The notes under the pieces are model-generated. The model made no database searches. It was not told the DNA's origin and worked only from the letters and a program-made list of their open reading frames with translations. The position numbers were made by a program, and so were the translations under genes. DNA of 64,000 nucleotides from contig NZ_JBLWTL010000014.1 in assembly GCF_048270095.1 (NCBI RefSeq), positions 1 through 64,000 of the forward strand, written 5' to 3'. Each line of letters begins with the position of its first letter. Within the stretch, counting starts at the first letter, position 1. Source of the stretch: Maricaulis sp048270095. GTDB taxonomy: Bacteria > Pseudomonadota > Alphaproteobacteria > Caulobacterales > Maricaulaceae. Below, one piece after another: positions 15,940 to 24,969 of this stretch.

Positions 15940-16722
15940 ATGCTTGTCGACAGCCACGTCAATCTGCACGGCGAACAATTCGCTGAAGACCTTGATGCCG
16001 TCATCGAGCGCGCTCGCGCGGCCGGGGTGGTGCGCATGATCACGATTTGCTGCCAATTGACTGATTTTCCTGCCGTTTCGGCCATCGCAGAGCGTTATGA
16101 CGACATCTGGTGCTCGATCGGCGCCCATCCGCACCATGCCAAGGACCGGCCCGACATCACAGCCGGCGAATTACTCGAAATGGCGCGCCATCCCAAAGTC
16201 GTCGGAATTGGCGAAACCGGGCTGGATTTTCATTATAATTACAGCCCGCGCGAGGATCAGTTTGCCAGTCTGAAGGCCCATATCGAGGCGGCGCGCCAGT
16301 CGGGCCTGCCACTCATCCTGCATTGCCGCGACGCCGATGAAGCGATGGCCGATCTGCTCGAGGATGAAATGGGGAAGGGGGCCTTCAAGGCCCTGCTGCA
16401 TTGCTATACCGGCGGCGCCATGCTCGCTGGCCGGGCGGCAAAACTGGGCAGCTGGTTTGCCGCCTCCGGCATTATCACCTTCAGGAAGGCCGATGATGTC
16501 CGCGCCGTATTCCGGGATCACGTGCCCGATGACAAGGTGATCATCGAAACCGATTGCCCGTATCTGGCGCCAATGCCCCATCGCGGCCAGCGTTGCGAGC
16601 CAAGCTTCCTGCCCGATGTTGCGGTGGGCCTGGCCCAGGTGAAGGGTTGGAGCGCGGCAGAGTGTGCGACGCGGACGACGGATAATTTCTTCGACCTGTT
16701 TGACCGCGTGACGCGGCCATGA
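15940..16722 (+). CDS. tatD: TatD-family metal-dependent hydrolase
   Basis: The 260-residue protein has the TatD TIM-barrel fold. Metal-site residues visible are His6 in DSHVNLH, Glu in GIGETGLDFHY, His in LHCRD, His in LHCYTG and Asp in ETDCPYLAP. In most members the first motif is HxH, but here it is H-V-N, with Asn8 in place of the second His. TatD proteins are metal-dependent nucleases involved in DNA repair. ATG 15940 is chosen; TTG 15928 is in frame but lies in the holB stop region. It overlaps the MBL gene by four bases, continuing the operon. Confidence 0.9.
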   Translation: MLVDSHVNLHGEQFAEDLDAVIERARAAGVVRMITICCQLTDFPAVSAIAERYDDIWCSIGAHPHHAKDRPDITAGELLEMARHPKVVGIGETGLDFHYNYSPREDQFASLKAHIEAARQSGLPLILHCRDADEAMADLLEDEMGKGAFKALLHCYTGGAMLAGRAAKLGSWFAASGIITFRKADDVRAVFRDHVPDDKVIIETDCPYLAPMPHRGQRCEPSFLPDVAVGLAQVKGWSAAECATRTTDNFFDLFDRVTRP

Positions 16723-17573
16723 GCGGCGTCACCCGGCTCACCATACTCGGGAGCGGGTCCTCAGGCGGCGTGCCGCGGGCCAATGGCGATTGGGGCCTGT
16801 GCGACCCGTGCAATCCGAAAAACCGCCGCCGCCGCTGTTCGGCGTTGGTCGAGCAAGCAGCCGATCTTGCGGCGCTGGGCGCCGGCCAGGCCGTGACGCG
16901 CGTCGTGATCGACACCTCACCGGATTTCCGCGAGCAAATGCTCGGCGCATCCGTACCGCGTCTCGATGCCGTGCTCATTACCCATGATCATGCCGACCAG
17001 ACGCACGGGATTGATGACCTGCGCGCCTTTGCCTTGCTGCAGCGCCAGCGCATGCCCGTCTGGATGGATGCCGCAACAGCGAAAACCCTGACGACGCGTT
17101 TTGGCTATGCGTTCAAGGCACCGCCGGGATCGCCATATCCAGCGATTCTCGACCAGTGTGACATGCCGGCCTTCGGCACAGAGCTGGTGATTGACGGCGC
17201 AGGCGGACCCATTGGCGTCATTCCATTTGATCAGGAACACGGATCAATCCGGTCTGTCGGCTTCCGGATCGGGGCGCTGGCTTATTCGGCCGATATCAAT
17301 GGGCTGCCGGACGACAGCGCCGCCGTGCTGACCGGTGTCGGATGCTGGGTGGTTGATGCCTTGCGCCATGAACCGCATCCGACACATTTCGAAGTCGGGG
17401 GCGCGCTGCGCGAGATTGAGCGCGTCGGAGCCCGAAGCGCTGTCCTGACCAATTTGCACATCACGCTCGACTACGACGCCCTGGGCGCGCAATTGCCGCC
17501 AGGCGTGAGTTGTGGCCATGACGGATTGCAGATTCTGGCCGTAGAGGACGAGATCCGGCTCTCGAGTGTTTGA
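16719..17573 (+). CDS. MBL-fold metallo-hydrolase, PhnP-like
   Basis: The 284-residue protein has a metallo-beta-lactamase fold with GSGSSGGVPR at the start, a CDPC pair, the metal motif THDHADQTHG (His89, Asp90, His91, Asp93, then Gln94) and TNLHITLDY near the end. In the canonical HxHxDH motif the last position is His, here Gln94. PhnP relatives are cyclic phosphodiesterases, but many alphaproteobacterial members in this operon position have no assigned function. The gene overlaps tatD by four bases and appears to end the rlpA-dac-tmk-holB-tatD run. Confidence 0.85.
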   Translation: MSGVTRLTILGSGSSGGVPRANGDWGLCDPCNPKNRRRRCSALVEQAADLAALGAGQAVTRVVIDTSPDFREQMLGASVPRLDAVLITHDHADQTHGIDDLRAFALLQRQRMPVWMDAATAKTLTTRFGYAFKAPPGSPYPAILDQCDMPAFGTELVIDGAGGPIGVIPFDQEHGSIRSVGFRIGALAYSADINGLPDDSAAVLTGVGCWVVDALRHEPHPTHFEVGGALREIERVGARSAVLTNLHITLDYDALGAQLPPGVSCGHDGLQILAVEDEIRLSSV

Positions 17574-17675
17574 GCCTGGATTGGCCTGAGGTCGCCCGAT
17601 TGCCCACCCATTCTTTCTCATAATATTTATTATGCGCCAACTTGAGATGGAAACCCCCGTCGAGCTGGCGCGCGC

Positions 17676-18608
17676 CTATGCCGCTTTCAAACTTGAAAAC
17701 ATACGCTTGCGATCAAGTCCTAAGATCAGACCGGCGGCCAGCATCATCGATATCCCCTGCGTCAATTGATGACCGGATGTCAGCGCCTCTGTGATCGGAA
17801 CGCGCCCCGTCAGGCCAAAGGCATCATTCGCCAGGCCATGCGCCAGGATGGCTGGCCACAGGCTGCCCCCGCTTCGCATCATGCCCCAGCTCGCAATGAC
17901 CGAGACGGCGATCGTCCCCATCAGAAAGCTTGGCAGATAGGCAAACACGTATTCCAGCGCCCCGAGACGTTCGATGACACCCGTCGTGAGGTCGCGCGGC
18001 AGGTGCCAAAAACCCCAAGCCAAACCGACGATCAAGGCTGCCAGGACGGGCGAATAGCGTAGTTCCAGCTCTGGCGCCGCAAAGCCGCGCCAGCCGCCCT
18101 CCTCCAGCAAGGCTCCCTGGTCGAGCAAGGCGGACATCAGCAAGGCCGGAATGATGGCCTAAAGCCCGAGAGTCGCAGGCGTTTCCAGCACTGGTGTGAG
18201 TGTGCGCTGGCCGATCATCCCCGTCACCACGAGCCCCAGAAGGCACAGGCCGATAACGCCCGCATAGGCCAGAACCGAGCCCCGCAAGGATCCGGCAGCT
18301 CCAACCGGCCACAGGCGCCGACCCCATTGGCGCAGTGCAGCCAACCGGTCCGGCCAGACCAATAGGGTGATCAGCGCGGCCAGAGGCGGTGCGGCGGAGC
18401 CGAGCAGCAATAACCACAGGCCCGGCTCCGCCACGGCAAGCCTGAGCATGTCGATCAGGCTGGATGTCCAGGGGATTCCGGTTTGCGCCGACGCTGAAAC
18501 GCCCAGGCGATCAAAGTCCATCAACCCGCCACCCGCGAGCCAATCGATCACAGGAATCAGTCCAAGGCAGGCAAAACACAAAAAGTAAAATGTGTATAAT
18601 CTCCGCAC
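17676..18608 (-). pseudogene. CPBP-family intramembrane protease gene with an in-frame amber codon
   Basis: A single minus-strand frame encodes a multi-helix membrane protein of about 310 codons. It begins near GTG 18608 (AAGG nine bases upstream) and is interrupted by TAG at 18161-18159. Upstream of the stop are four hydrophobic segments. Downstream lie the catalytic motifs of the CPBP/Abi family: LEEGGWRGF (the EExxxR motif), FWHLP and ILAHGLAND. Both halves are in the same frame, so one point mutation explains the break, and a UAG-readthrough protein is the alternative. TTG 18143 or ATG 18137 could start a truncated catalytic half. The upstream part is AT-rich compared with its neighbours. 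It is divergent from mazG. Confidence 0.75.
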
Positions 18609-18788
18609 TTTAAACAACCTTTTGCATTCAGAAACTTCGGTATGGGCGGGATTAATTTTTTTGGAGCTTGAAGTATCCTCGACCAGTTTTCCAGTTAATC
18701 CCCGGCCCGATACCGCATCCCCCATCGAATCTTGCCCCCGATCCAGGCTAGGTTGCCGGACCGCCAACCAAATCGAGTCGCCATCACC

Positions 18789-19619
18789 ATGCCACACGCG
18801 CCAGACGCCACCCTCGCCCCGATCGACCGCCTGATAGAGATCATGGCACGCCTGCGCGAGCCGGAGACGGGGTGCCCCTGGGATCTCGAGCAGGACTTCA
18901 AATCCATCGCGGCCTATACGGTAGAAGAAGCCTATGAAGTCGCTGACGCGATTGAACGTGAGCAGTATGACGAGCTCAAGGATGAGTTGGGCGACCTTCT
19001 TTTGCAGGTGGTGTTTCACGCGCAAATGGCCCGGGAGCGCGGCCTGTTTGGCTTCGAAGCCGTTGCCACAGCGATCAATGACAAGATGATCCGGCGCCAC
19101 CCGCATGTGTTTGGCGACGCGGTTCAGCGCGATAGCGCGGCCCAGACCGTTGAATGGGAGGCACAGAAGGCGCGCGAACGCGCCGCCAGCCGCAAGGGTG
19201 ACGGCGTTCTGGCTGACATCCCCCTCGCCTTGCCGGCCGTAAAGCGCGCCCAGAAATTACAGGCCCGCGCCGCCCGGGTCGGATTTGACTGGCCCGACGC
19301 CGAGCAGGTGTTCGACAAGATCACCGAGGAAGTCGCCGAGGTGAAACAGGCGATTCGGTTAAATGATCCGGAAGAAATTGCAGAAGAAATTGGAGATTTG
19401 ATGTTTGTTTGCACAAACTTGGGGCGCAAACTCAATGTAAACGTCGAAGCCGCGACGCGCAGCGCCAATGCCAAGTTCGAACGCCGGTTTGGCTATATCG
19501 AACGCACGCTCGCGGCCAAGGGCCGGCGGCCCGAGGAAGCGTCATTGGAAGAAATGGAAGCGCTGTGGAGCGAGGCCAAACAGATCGACAAGGCCGCGAA
19601 GCGGCAACCCGGTCAGTAG
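18789..19619 (+). CDS. mazG: Nucleoside triphosphate pyrophosphohydrolase MazG
   Basis: The 276-residue protein has two MazG domains. The first contains CPWDLEQDF and EEAYEVADAI, then ELKDELGDLLLQVVFHA; the second contains KITEEVAEVK and EIAEEIGDLMF. The EExxE-type clusters bind the catalytic Mg ions. It hydrolyses NTPs to NMP and PPi, cleaning damaged nucleotides and helping to limit ppGpp stress in relatives. ATG 18789 is the start nearest the domain; the frame from 18732 adds a non-conserved leader. It is convergent with hflX and overlaps it by seven bases. Confidence 0.93.
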   Translation: MPHAPDATLAPIDRLIEIMARLREPETGCPWDLEQDFKSIAAYTVEEAYEVADAIEREQYDELKDELGDLLLQVVFHAQMARERGLFGFEAVATAINDKMIRRHPHVFGDAVQRDSAAQTVEWEAQKARERAASRKGDGVLADIPLALPAVKRAQKLQARAARVGFDWPDAEQVFDKITEEVAEVKQAIRLNDPEEIAEEIGDLMFVCTNLGRKLNVNVEAATRSANAKFERRFGYIERTLAAKGRRPEEASLEEMEALWSEAKQIDKAAKRQPGQ

Positions 19620-20956
19620 TCCTCGATCTCCAGCGGCGGCAGGAAGCCGGCCAGATCGGGAAACAACGACCGGAAACGGCCCGCATCGGATGGCGACAGG
19701 CGTACACGCATGGTCGTTTCCCCCGTCGCGCCGTCCATGGAATCGCTGACGACTTCCCCATGCTGGTGCAGCCAGGCCAGAGCCTTCGCCTGCTGGGGCG
19801 CCAGCAGCAATTGCAAAATCTCGGAATCCGCCGCCAGCGCCGTTTCGATGGCGACAAGCAGTTCGTCCAGGCCGGTGCCCTCGACGGCGGAGATCGCCAG
19901 CTTTACCGGTTTCCCGGCCTTGGTATTGGCGATATCCAGCTTCAGGCTGACATCATCGCCGGTCTCGTCATCGAGCCGGTCAATCTTGTTCCAGGTCTCG
20001 ATCATGCGTTGATCATGATCCGGCCCGGCCTCGATTTCATCCAGCACGCTCTCGACATCGCCAATCCGGCCATCGCGATCGGGATCGGAGGCATCGATCA
20101 CATGGATCAGCAGATCGGCCTCACGCACCTCTTCCAGCGTCGCGCGGAAGGCCGCGATCAGCTCGGTCGGCAAATCCGTGATGAAACCCACGGTATCGGA
20201 CAGCAGGACCTTGGTCCCGCGCGGCAATTCCAGCGCCCTCACCGTCGGGTCGAGGGTGGCAAACGGCATATCGCGGGCCAGAACATCGGCGCCGGTCAGG
20301 CGATTGAACAGGGTTGATTTGCCGGTATTGGTATACCCCACCAGCGCGACGACCGGGATCGGAACTTCCTGGCGCTTGGAGCGATGCAGATTGCGCGTGC
20401 GGCGCACTTCATCGAGGGCCCGGCGCAGCTTGACCATCTTGTCGTCGATGATGCGCCGGTCGGTCTCGATCTGGGTTTCACCCGGCCCCGACATCACACC
20501 GCCGCCGCCGCGCTGACGCTCCAGGTGGGTCCAGGTGCGCACCAGACGGGAGCGCTCATAAGAAAGGCGCGCCAGTTCGACCTGCAGCCCGCCCTCTTTG
20601 GTGCGTGCGCGCTGGCCGAAAATCTCCAGGATCAGGCCGGTGCGGTCGATGACCTTCACATTCCAGGACTTTTCCAGATTGCGCTGTTGTACCGGCGAGA
20701 GGCTGGCATCGACGACGGCTACGGTCGCGTCGCCGGCGACAATCCGCTCGCGCAATTCCTCAACCTTGCCGGACCCGAAATAGCGGGCCGACTCGATCTT
20801 GCGCAAGGGCGTCACAAAGCCTTCAGCGACGACAAGGTCGAGGGCTTCGGCCAGGCCGCAGGCTTCCTCGAGGCGTGCTTCAGAGCGCGCCAGGCGATCC
20901 CGGGTGACGGGATGAATAATAATGGCGCGGATAGGTGGCGCCTCGCGTTCGATCAA
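19613..20956 (-). CDS. hflX: Ribosome-associated GTPase HflX
   Basis: The 447-residue protein has the HflX N-terminal domain (about 20-190, with RTKEGGLQVELARLSY and GPGETQIETDRR) and a G domain with G1 GYTNTGKST (207-215), G3 DTVGF and G4 NKID. HflX binds the 50S subunit and rescues stalled ribosomes, especially under heat stress. It starts within the hfq stop (ATGA overlap), so the two are probably translationally coupled, as in other Proteobacteria. It is the last gene of the long dusB-to-hflX minus-strand run. Confidence 0.95.
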   Translation of the reverse strand: MIEREAPPIRAIIIHPVTRDRLARSEARLEEACGLAEALDLVVAEGFVTPLRKIESARYFGSGKVEELRERIVAGDATVAVVDASLSPVQQRNLEKSWNVKVIDRTGLILEIFGQRARTKEGGLQVELARLSYERSRLVRTWTHLERQRGGGGVMSGPGETQIETDRRIIDDKMVKLRRALDEVRRTRNLHRSKRQEVPIPVVALVGYTNTGKSTLFNRLTGADVLARDMPFATLDPTVRALELPRGTKVLLSDTVGFITDLPTELIAAFRATLEEVREADLLIHVIDASDPDRDGRIGDVESVLDEIEAGPDHDQRMIETWNKIDRLDDETGDDVSLKLDIANTKAGKPVKLAISAVEGTGLDELLVAIETALAADSEILQLLLAPQQAKALAWLHQHGEVVSDSMDGATGETTMRVRLSPSDAGRFRSLFPDLAGFLPPLEIEDY

Positions 20957-21228
20957 TCGTTGAAGCTCTCGGGCTCTGCTTCGTCATCATCGGTCCGCTC
21001 GGCTTCGAACAGGGAAACCGGCTGAGCTGGCATGATGGTCGAAATGGCGTGCTTGTAGACCAGCTGAGACAAGCCGTCCCGGCGGAGCAGGACGCAGAAA
21101 TTATCGAACCAGGTTACCACACCCTGCAGCTTGACGCCATTGATGAGGAAAATGGTCAGCGGCGTTTTCGTCTTGCGCACAGAATTGAGGAAGACGTCTT
21201 GAAGGTTTTGTTTTTTATCTTGAGACAT
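20953..21228 (-). CDS. hfq: RNA chaperone Hfq
   Basis: The 91-residue protein is a short Hfq with the Sm fold: NLQDVFLNSVRKTKTPLTIF is Sm1, and VYKHAISTI is Sm2 with the usual K-H pair. It forms a hexamer that pairs small RNAs with mRNAs. ATG 21228 (SQDKKQ) is the conserved start; the longer frame from 21300 adds unrelated residues. The C-terminal tail is short and acidic, as is common in alphaproteobacteria. A 105-base gap separates it from the aminotransferase gene upstream, so it may also have its own promoter. Confidence 0.97.
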   Translation of the reverse strand: MSQDKKQNLQDVFLNSVRKTKTPLTIFLINGVKLQGVVTWFDNFCVLLRRDGLSQLVYKHAISTIMPAQPVSLFEAERTDDDEAEPESFND

Positions 21229-21333
21229 GATTGCTCCGCTTGCCCGCACAATAATAGCGATTCGCCTGCCAGCGTATACAGCGCAAGACCTTAGCGGCAA
21301 CCACCCCGCTGAGTTGTTTGCGCGACAGTTCGA

Positions 21334-22182
21334 TCACAAAGATTCGAGATAGGCCGCACGCAATGCGATGGCGACCGAGCCGGGAGCCCCATTCCCCACC
21401 GGCCGGCCATCAATACTGGTGATCGAGGTTACAAATGTCGTTGCGGACGTCATGAAGGCTTCGCGGGCCGATTGCGCCTCCTCAACGGAAAAGCTCCTTT
21501 CTTCCACCCGATAGCCCAGCGCGGCGGCGCGATTCATGATCGTCGACCGGGTAATACCATGCAGGATGGCGTGATCGGCCTGCCGTGTGACCAGGACACC
21601 GTCTGCATTCAGGATCCAGGCATTGGTTGAGCTGCCCTCGGTGACCTTGCCGGCACCATCCACCAGCCAGGCCTCGGCCGCGCCGGCCTCGAGGGCGGCC
21701 TGTTTCGCCAGGACATTGGGCAGGAGATTGACGGTCTTGATGTCACAGCGCGCCCACCGCTCGTCCGGCCGGGTGATCACCGCGACGCCATGGTCTGCGC
21801 GGCGGTCGGCCGCTGCCGGATCGAGGCGTTTGGCGGTCATCACCACGGTCGGCCGGGTATCGGCCGCGGGAAAGGCATGGTCGCGCCGTGCCCGTCCGCG
21901 CGAAATCTGGAGATAGACCAGACCATCACGAACCCGGTTGCGACGCAAAAGCTCGGCGATCACCAGCCGGTACCCGACCCTCGATTTCGGATTGGTGATA
22001 CGCAATTCGGCGAGCGAGCGCTCAAGCCGTCCGAAATGCCCGTCAGCATCGAGCAAATCGCCCGAGCGCACGCTCCACACCTCATAGATGGCATCGGCGA
22101 ACTGGAAGCCGCGATCCTCGATATGGATCAAGGCCTCGTTCTGGGGCAGGTAGCGCCCGTTCACATAGGCAAAACGCGTCAA
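21334..22182 (-). CDS. dat: D-amino-acid aminotransferase (class IV PLP enzyme)
   Basis: The 282-residue protein has the class IV aminotransferase fold. The PLP lysine is Lys149 in CDIKTVNLLPNVLAKQAA, with EGSSTNAWI downstream and IEDRGFQFADAIYEV near the start. These fit D-amino-acid aminotransferase, which would make D-Glu or D-Ala for peptidoglycan. A branched-chain or 4-amino-4-deoxychorismate activity cannot be excluded from sequence alone. It lies four bases after trkH and is an extra member of the trkA-hfq interval in this genome, so its link to the nitrogen and potassium genes is only positional. Confidence 0.85.
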   Translation of the reverse strand: MTRFAYVNGRYLPQNEALIHIEDRGFQFADAIYEVWSVRSGDLLDADGHFGRLERSLAELRITNPKSRVGYRLVIAELLRRNRVRDGLVYLQISRGRARRDHAFPAADTRPTVVMTAKRLDPAAADRRADHGVAVITRPDERWARCDIKTVNLLPNVLAKQAALEAGAAEAWLVDGAGKVTEGSSTNAWILNADGVLVTRQADHAILHGITRSTIMNRAAALGYRVEERSFSVEEAQSAREAFMTSATTFVTSITSIDGRPVGNGAPGSVAIALRAAYLESL

Positions 22183-22186
22183 TGGC

Positions 22187-23590
22187 TCACTTCCTGATAA
22201 ACAGCGCCCAGACAGCCGCCAGAGCCGCCAGCACCTCCAAACGCCCCAGAATCATGGCCGGAATGAGGACAAGCTTGGCGCCATCGCTCATCCGGTCCCA
22301 GTCCCAGCCGATCGCCGCCTCCTGGTAGAGCGGCCCGACATTGGCCAGCGCCGCCGCCATCGCAATGAAACCATGCTCGAAATTGAGCCCGGTCAGCGTC
22401 AGCAAGATGGTCCCGATGCCCAGTGCAAACAGGAAGGCCAGGACATAGGACCAGATCGCGATCAGGGCCCGGTCAGGCGCCGGCCGTGCCCGAAAGCTCA
22501 TCGGGCGGACCACGGAAGGGTCGGCGAGCGTCGCCAGTTCGACATCCATACGCCGCCACAACAGCATGATGCGCGAAATCTTGATCCCGCCCGTGGTCGA
22601 CCCGGCGGCCCCGCCAATCATGGCGATGAAGATCGCTGCCACCAGCACCGGCATGGCCGCCGTGCCATAGGCATAACCACTCGTGGTGACGACAAAAACC
22701 GCGCGGGCAAGGTTCTGGAGCAAATACCCCGGGCTGGCGATGATGAAGAAGGCGGCCAGCACCGTCACCAGGATCGCGATCCCCGCCAGGTCGATATCGA
22801 GCCAGGCCTTGCGGTCGCGCAATGCGTCCCAGTACAGCGAGAAATTCACCGCCCCGACCAGGCAACCCAGCATCACAAGGGTGATAGACACCGCGCCGAG
22901 ATGCTCGTCCAGCCCGCCGGAAAACGGCGCATAGCCGCCCGTGGAAATCGAGCCGAACGCCAGGGTTATGGCGATAAAGGGCGTATTGCCCGTCAGGATG
23001 AGCGCCAGCCAGATGATGGATGTCAGAACGGCATAGACGAGAATGATCCGGGTCGCCGCAAGGCGCAGGTGCGAGAAGACATCATCCGGCTGGATGGTCA
23101 GCAAGGTCGAGCGGCGGATCGCCGGAATATCGCTGTCGAGGGCCGCAAACACCGCAATCGCCAGCAAGACCGTCGCAAATCCGCCAAGCCAGGACAGGAC
23201 GGCGCGCCACAGAACCAGCGAGCGCGGCAGATCCTCCGGTGGCAGCAGGATCGCGCCGGTCGTCGTGACCGAGGAATAGGCCTCGAACAGCGAGTCGACC
23301 GCATCAAAATAGCCCGAGAGATAGAAGGGCACCGCCGCCAGCAGCGGAATGGTGATCCAGGCCAGCAGGCCAAGGACAAGGGCGTCCAGTGCGCTGGCGC
23401 CGACGGGCATGCTGCGTGAGGCTGCCAGGATGAGACATCCGGGAACAACACCGACCATCAAGGTCGCGCCAAACAGCGGTGCCAGATGGCGCTCGCCGAG
23501 CCCGAAGGCCGCCAGACCGACAAGGGCGGCGACGAGCCCGAGGGCGACCCAGAGTGCGGCGAGTGGCCGGAGGAGTGCAGCCAGAGCCAT
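22187..23590 (-). CDS. trkH: TrkH-family potassium uptake channel
   Basis: The 467-residue protein has about ten hydrophobic segments and the four selectivity-filter-like loops of the Trk/Ktr channel: SVTTTGA, SISTGGYAPF, TTSGYAYG and LANVGPLY. It is an inner-membrane potassium channel gated by the cytoplasmic RCK protein TrkA. That partner is encoded immediately upstream with a five-base gap, so the operon appears to supply both subunits. The length is near the usual 480. Confidence 0.93.
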   Translation of the reverse strand: MALAALLRPLAALWVALGLVAALVGLAAFGLGERHLAPLFGATLMVGVVPGCLILAASRSMPVGASALDALVLGLLAWITIPLLAAVPFYLSGYFDAVDSLFEAYSSVTTTGAILLPPEDLPRSLVLWRAVLSWLGGFATVLLAIAVFAALDSDIPAIRRSTLLTIQPDDVFSHLRLAATRIILVYAVLTSIIWLALILTGNTPFIAITLAFGSISTGGYAPFSGGLDEHLGAVSITLVMLGCLVGAVNFSLYWDALRDRKAWLDIDLAGIAILVTVLAAFFIIASPGYLLQNLARAVFVVTTSGYAYGTAAMPVLVAAIFIAMIGGAAGSTTGGIKISRIMLLWRRMDVELATLADPSVVRPMSFRARPAPDRALIAIWSYVLAFLFALGIGTILLTLTGLNFEHGFIAMAAALANVGPLYQEAAIGWDWDRMSDGAKLVLIPAMILGRLEVLAALAAVWALFIRK

Positions 23591-23595
23591 GGCGT

Positions 23596-24969
23596 CTAAA
23601 AATACTCGAGACTGACGCGGAAGAGATGCTCAACCTTGGGGATCAGCGCGGTATTGCAGAACAACAGGACCCGATCATTTTCGCGGATCCGGCCTTCATC
23701 GCAAGCCAGCAGGACACGGTCACCACGGACCACGGCGCCCAGCGCGACGCCATCGGGCAATTCCAGTTCGCTGAGCGATTTTCCGACCAGCGGCGAAGTC
23801 GACAGGGCGATCCCTTCAAGCGCCTCGGCGAGGCCGCCTCCCAGGCTCTGCAAGCCGGTGATCCGGCCGCGTCGGATGTGTTGGAGGATGATTGAAACCG
23901 TCGTCGCGCGCGGATCGATCAGGACGTCAATACCGAGGGGCTCACGCAGGGATTCGAAGGCGCGCTCATTGATCAGGCTGAGCGCACGCTTGGCCCCTTC
24001 GCGTTTCGCCATCACGGCCGACAGCATGTTGACCTTGTCGTCATTGGTGACACACACCACCAATTCGGCATCCGGCACGCCGGCCTCACGCATCAACCGC
24101 GCATCGAGCCCGTCACCGTGCAGCACAACGGTTTTCTTCAACCGCTCGGCCGCCGCTTCCGCATGCTCCTTGCTGGCTTCGACCAGACGCACCTTGATCC
24201 CGCCGGCGCGTTCCAGCGCCCGGGCAACATAGACCCCGATATTGCCGGCACCGATCACCACGACACGGCGAATTTTCTCCGCGCTGCGCCCGAAAATATC
24301 GAGCACGCGCTTCACATGCGCGCTTTCGGTGACAACATAGACGTCGTCGCCAGCCAGCAGCGGATCTGTGCGTTTGGGAATAAACAGCGTCTGTTCGCGC
24401 TGCACGCCGACCACGGCGACGCGCAGATCCGGAAAGAGCTCCATCAATTGCTCGGTGGTCGAACCGGCAACGGGCGAATGCTCATCAAGTCGCAGCCCGA
24501 GCAATTGTACCCGCCCGCCGGAAAACACCGCCGTATTGAAGGCCCCCGGTGTCTCGACACGTTGCAGGATGGCGCGGCCAACCTCCAATTCCGGCGAAAT
24601 GACGACATCAACGGGCAGATTGCCGGTGCTGAACAAATCGCCCCAGGCCGGATCGAGATAATTCTGGGCCCGCACGCGGGCGATCCGCATCGGAGTATTG
24701 AACAGGGAATGGGCAACCTGGCAGGCCACCATATTGGTTTCGTCGGAATGGGTGACGGCGACCAGGAGATCAGCTTCTGCCGCACCGGCCCGCTCAAGCA
24801 CATCAGGGTGCGAACCGTGACCGACAACGCCGCGGACATCCAGTTCTGTCACGACATTGTCAATCAGCGAGGTCGACCAGTCCACGACCGTGACGGCATT
24901 GCCCTCACGCGCCAAAGCCCGGGCGATCCCGACCCCGACCTGCCCTGCCCCGCAAACAATCGCTTTCAT
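23596..24969 (-). CDS. trkA: Trk potassium channel regulatory subunit TrkA
   Basis: The 457-residue protein has two TrkA-N Rossmann modules and two TrkA-C domains in tandem. The first Rossmann motif is CGAGQVGVGIARALAREG, and the second is VIGAGNIGVYVARALE at about 235-250. They bind NAD(H)/ATP and gate TrkH. It overlaps ntrX by four bases (ATGA), which agrees with the ntrX-trkA linkage seen in many alphaproteobacteria, and is followed by trkH. Confidence 0.95.
   Translation of the reverse strand: MKAIVCGAGQVGVGIARALAREGNAVTVVDWSTSLIDNVVTELDVRGVVGHGSHPDVLERAGAAEADLLVAVTHSDETNMVACQVAHSLFNTPMRIARVRAQNYLDPAWGDLFSTGNLPVDVVISPELEVGRAILQRVETPGAFNTAVFSGGRVQLLGLRLDEHSPVAGSTTEQLMELFPDLRVAVVGVQREQTLFIPKRTDPLLAGDDVYVVTESAHVKRVLDIFGRSAEKIRRVVVIGAGNIGVYVARALERAGGIKVRLVEASKEHAEAAAERLKKTVVLHGDGLDARLMREAGVPDAELVVCVTNDDKVNMLSAVMAKREGAKRALSLINERAFESLREPLGIDVLIDPRATTVSIILQHIRRGRITGLQSLGGGLAEALEGIALSTSPLVGKSLSELELPDGVALGAVVRGDRVLLACDEGRIRENDRVLLFCNTALIPKVEHLFRVSLEYF

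Noticed and set aside
22373..23419. Plus-strand open frame of 348 codons
   Set aside because: It is antisense to trkH, which has the filter-loop motifs and hydrophobic helices.
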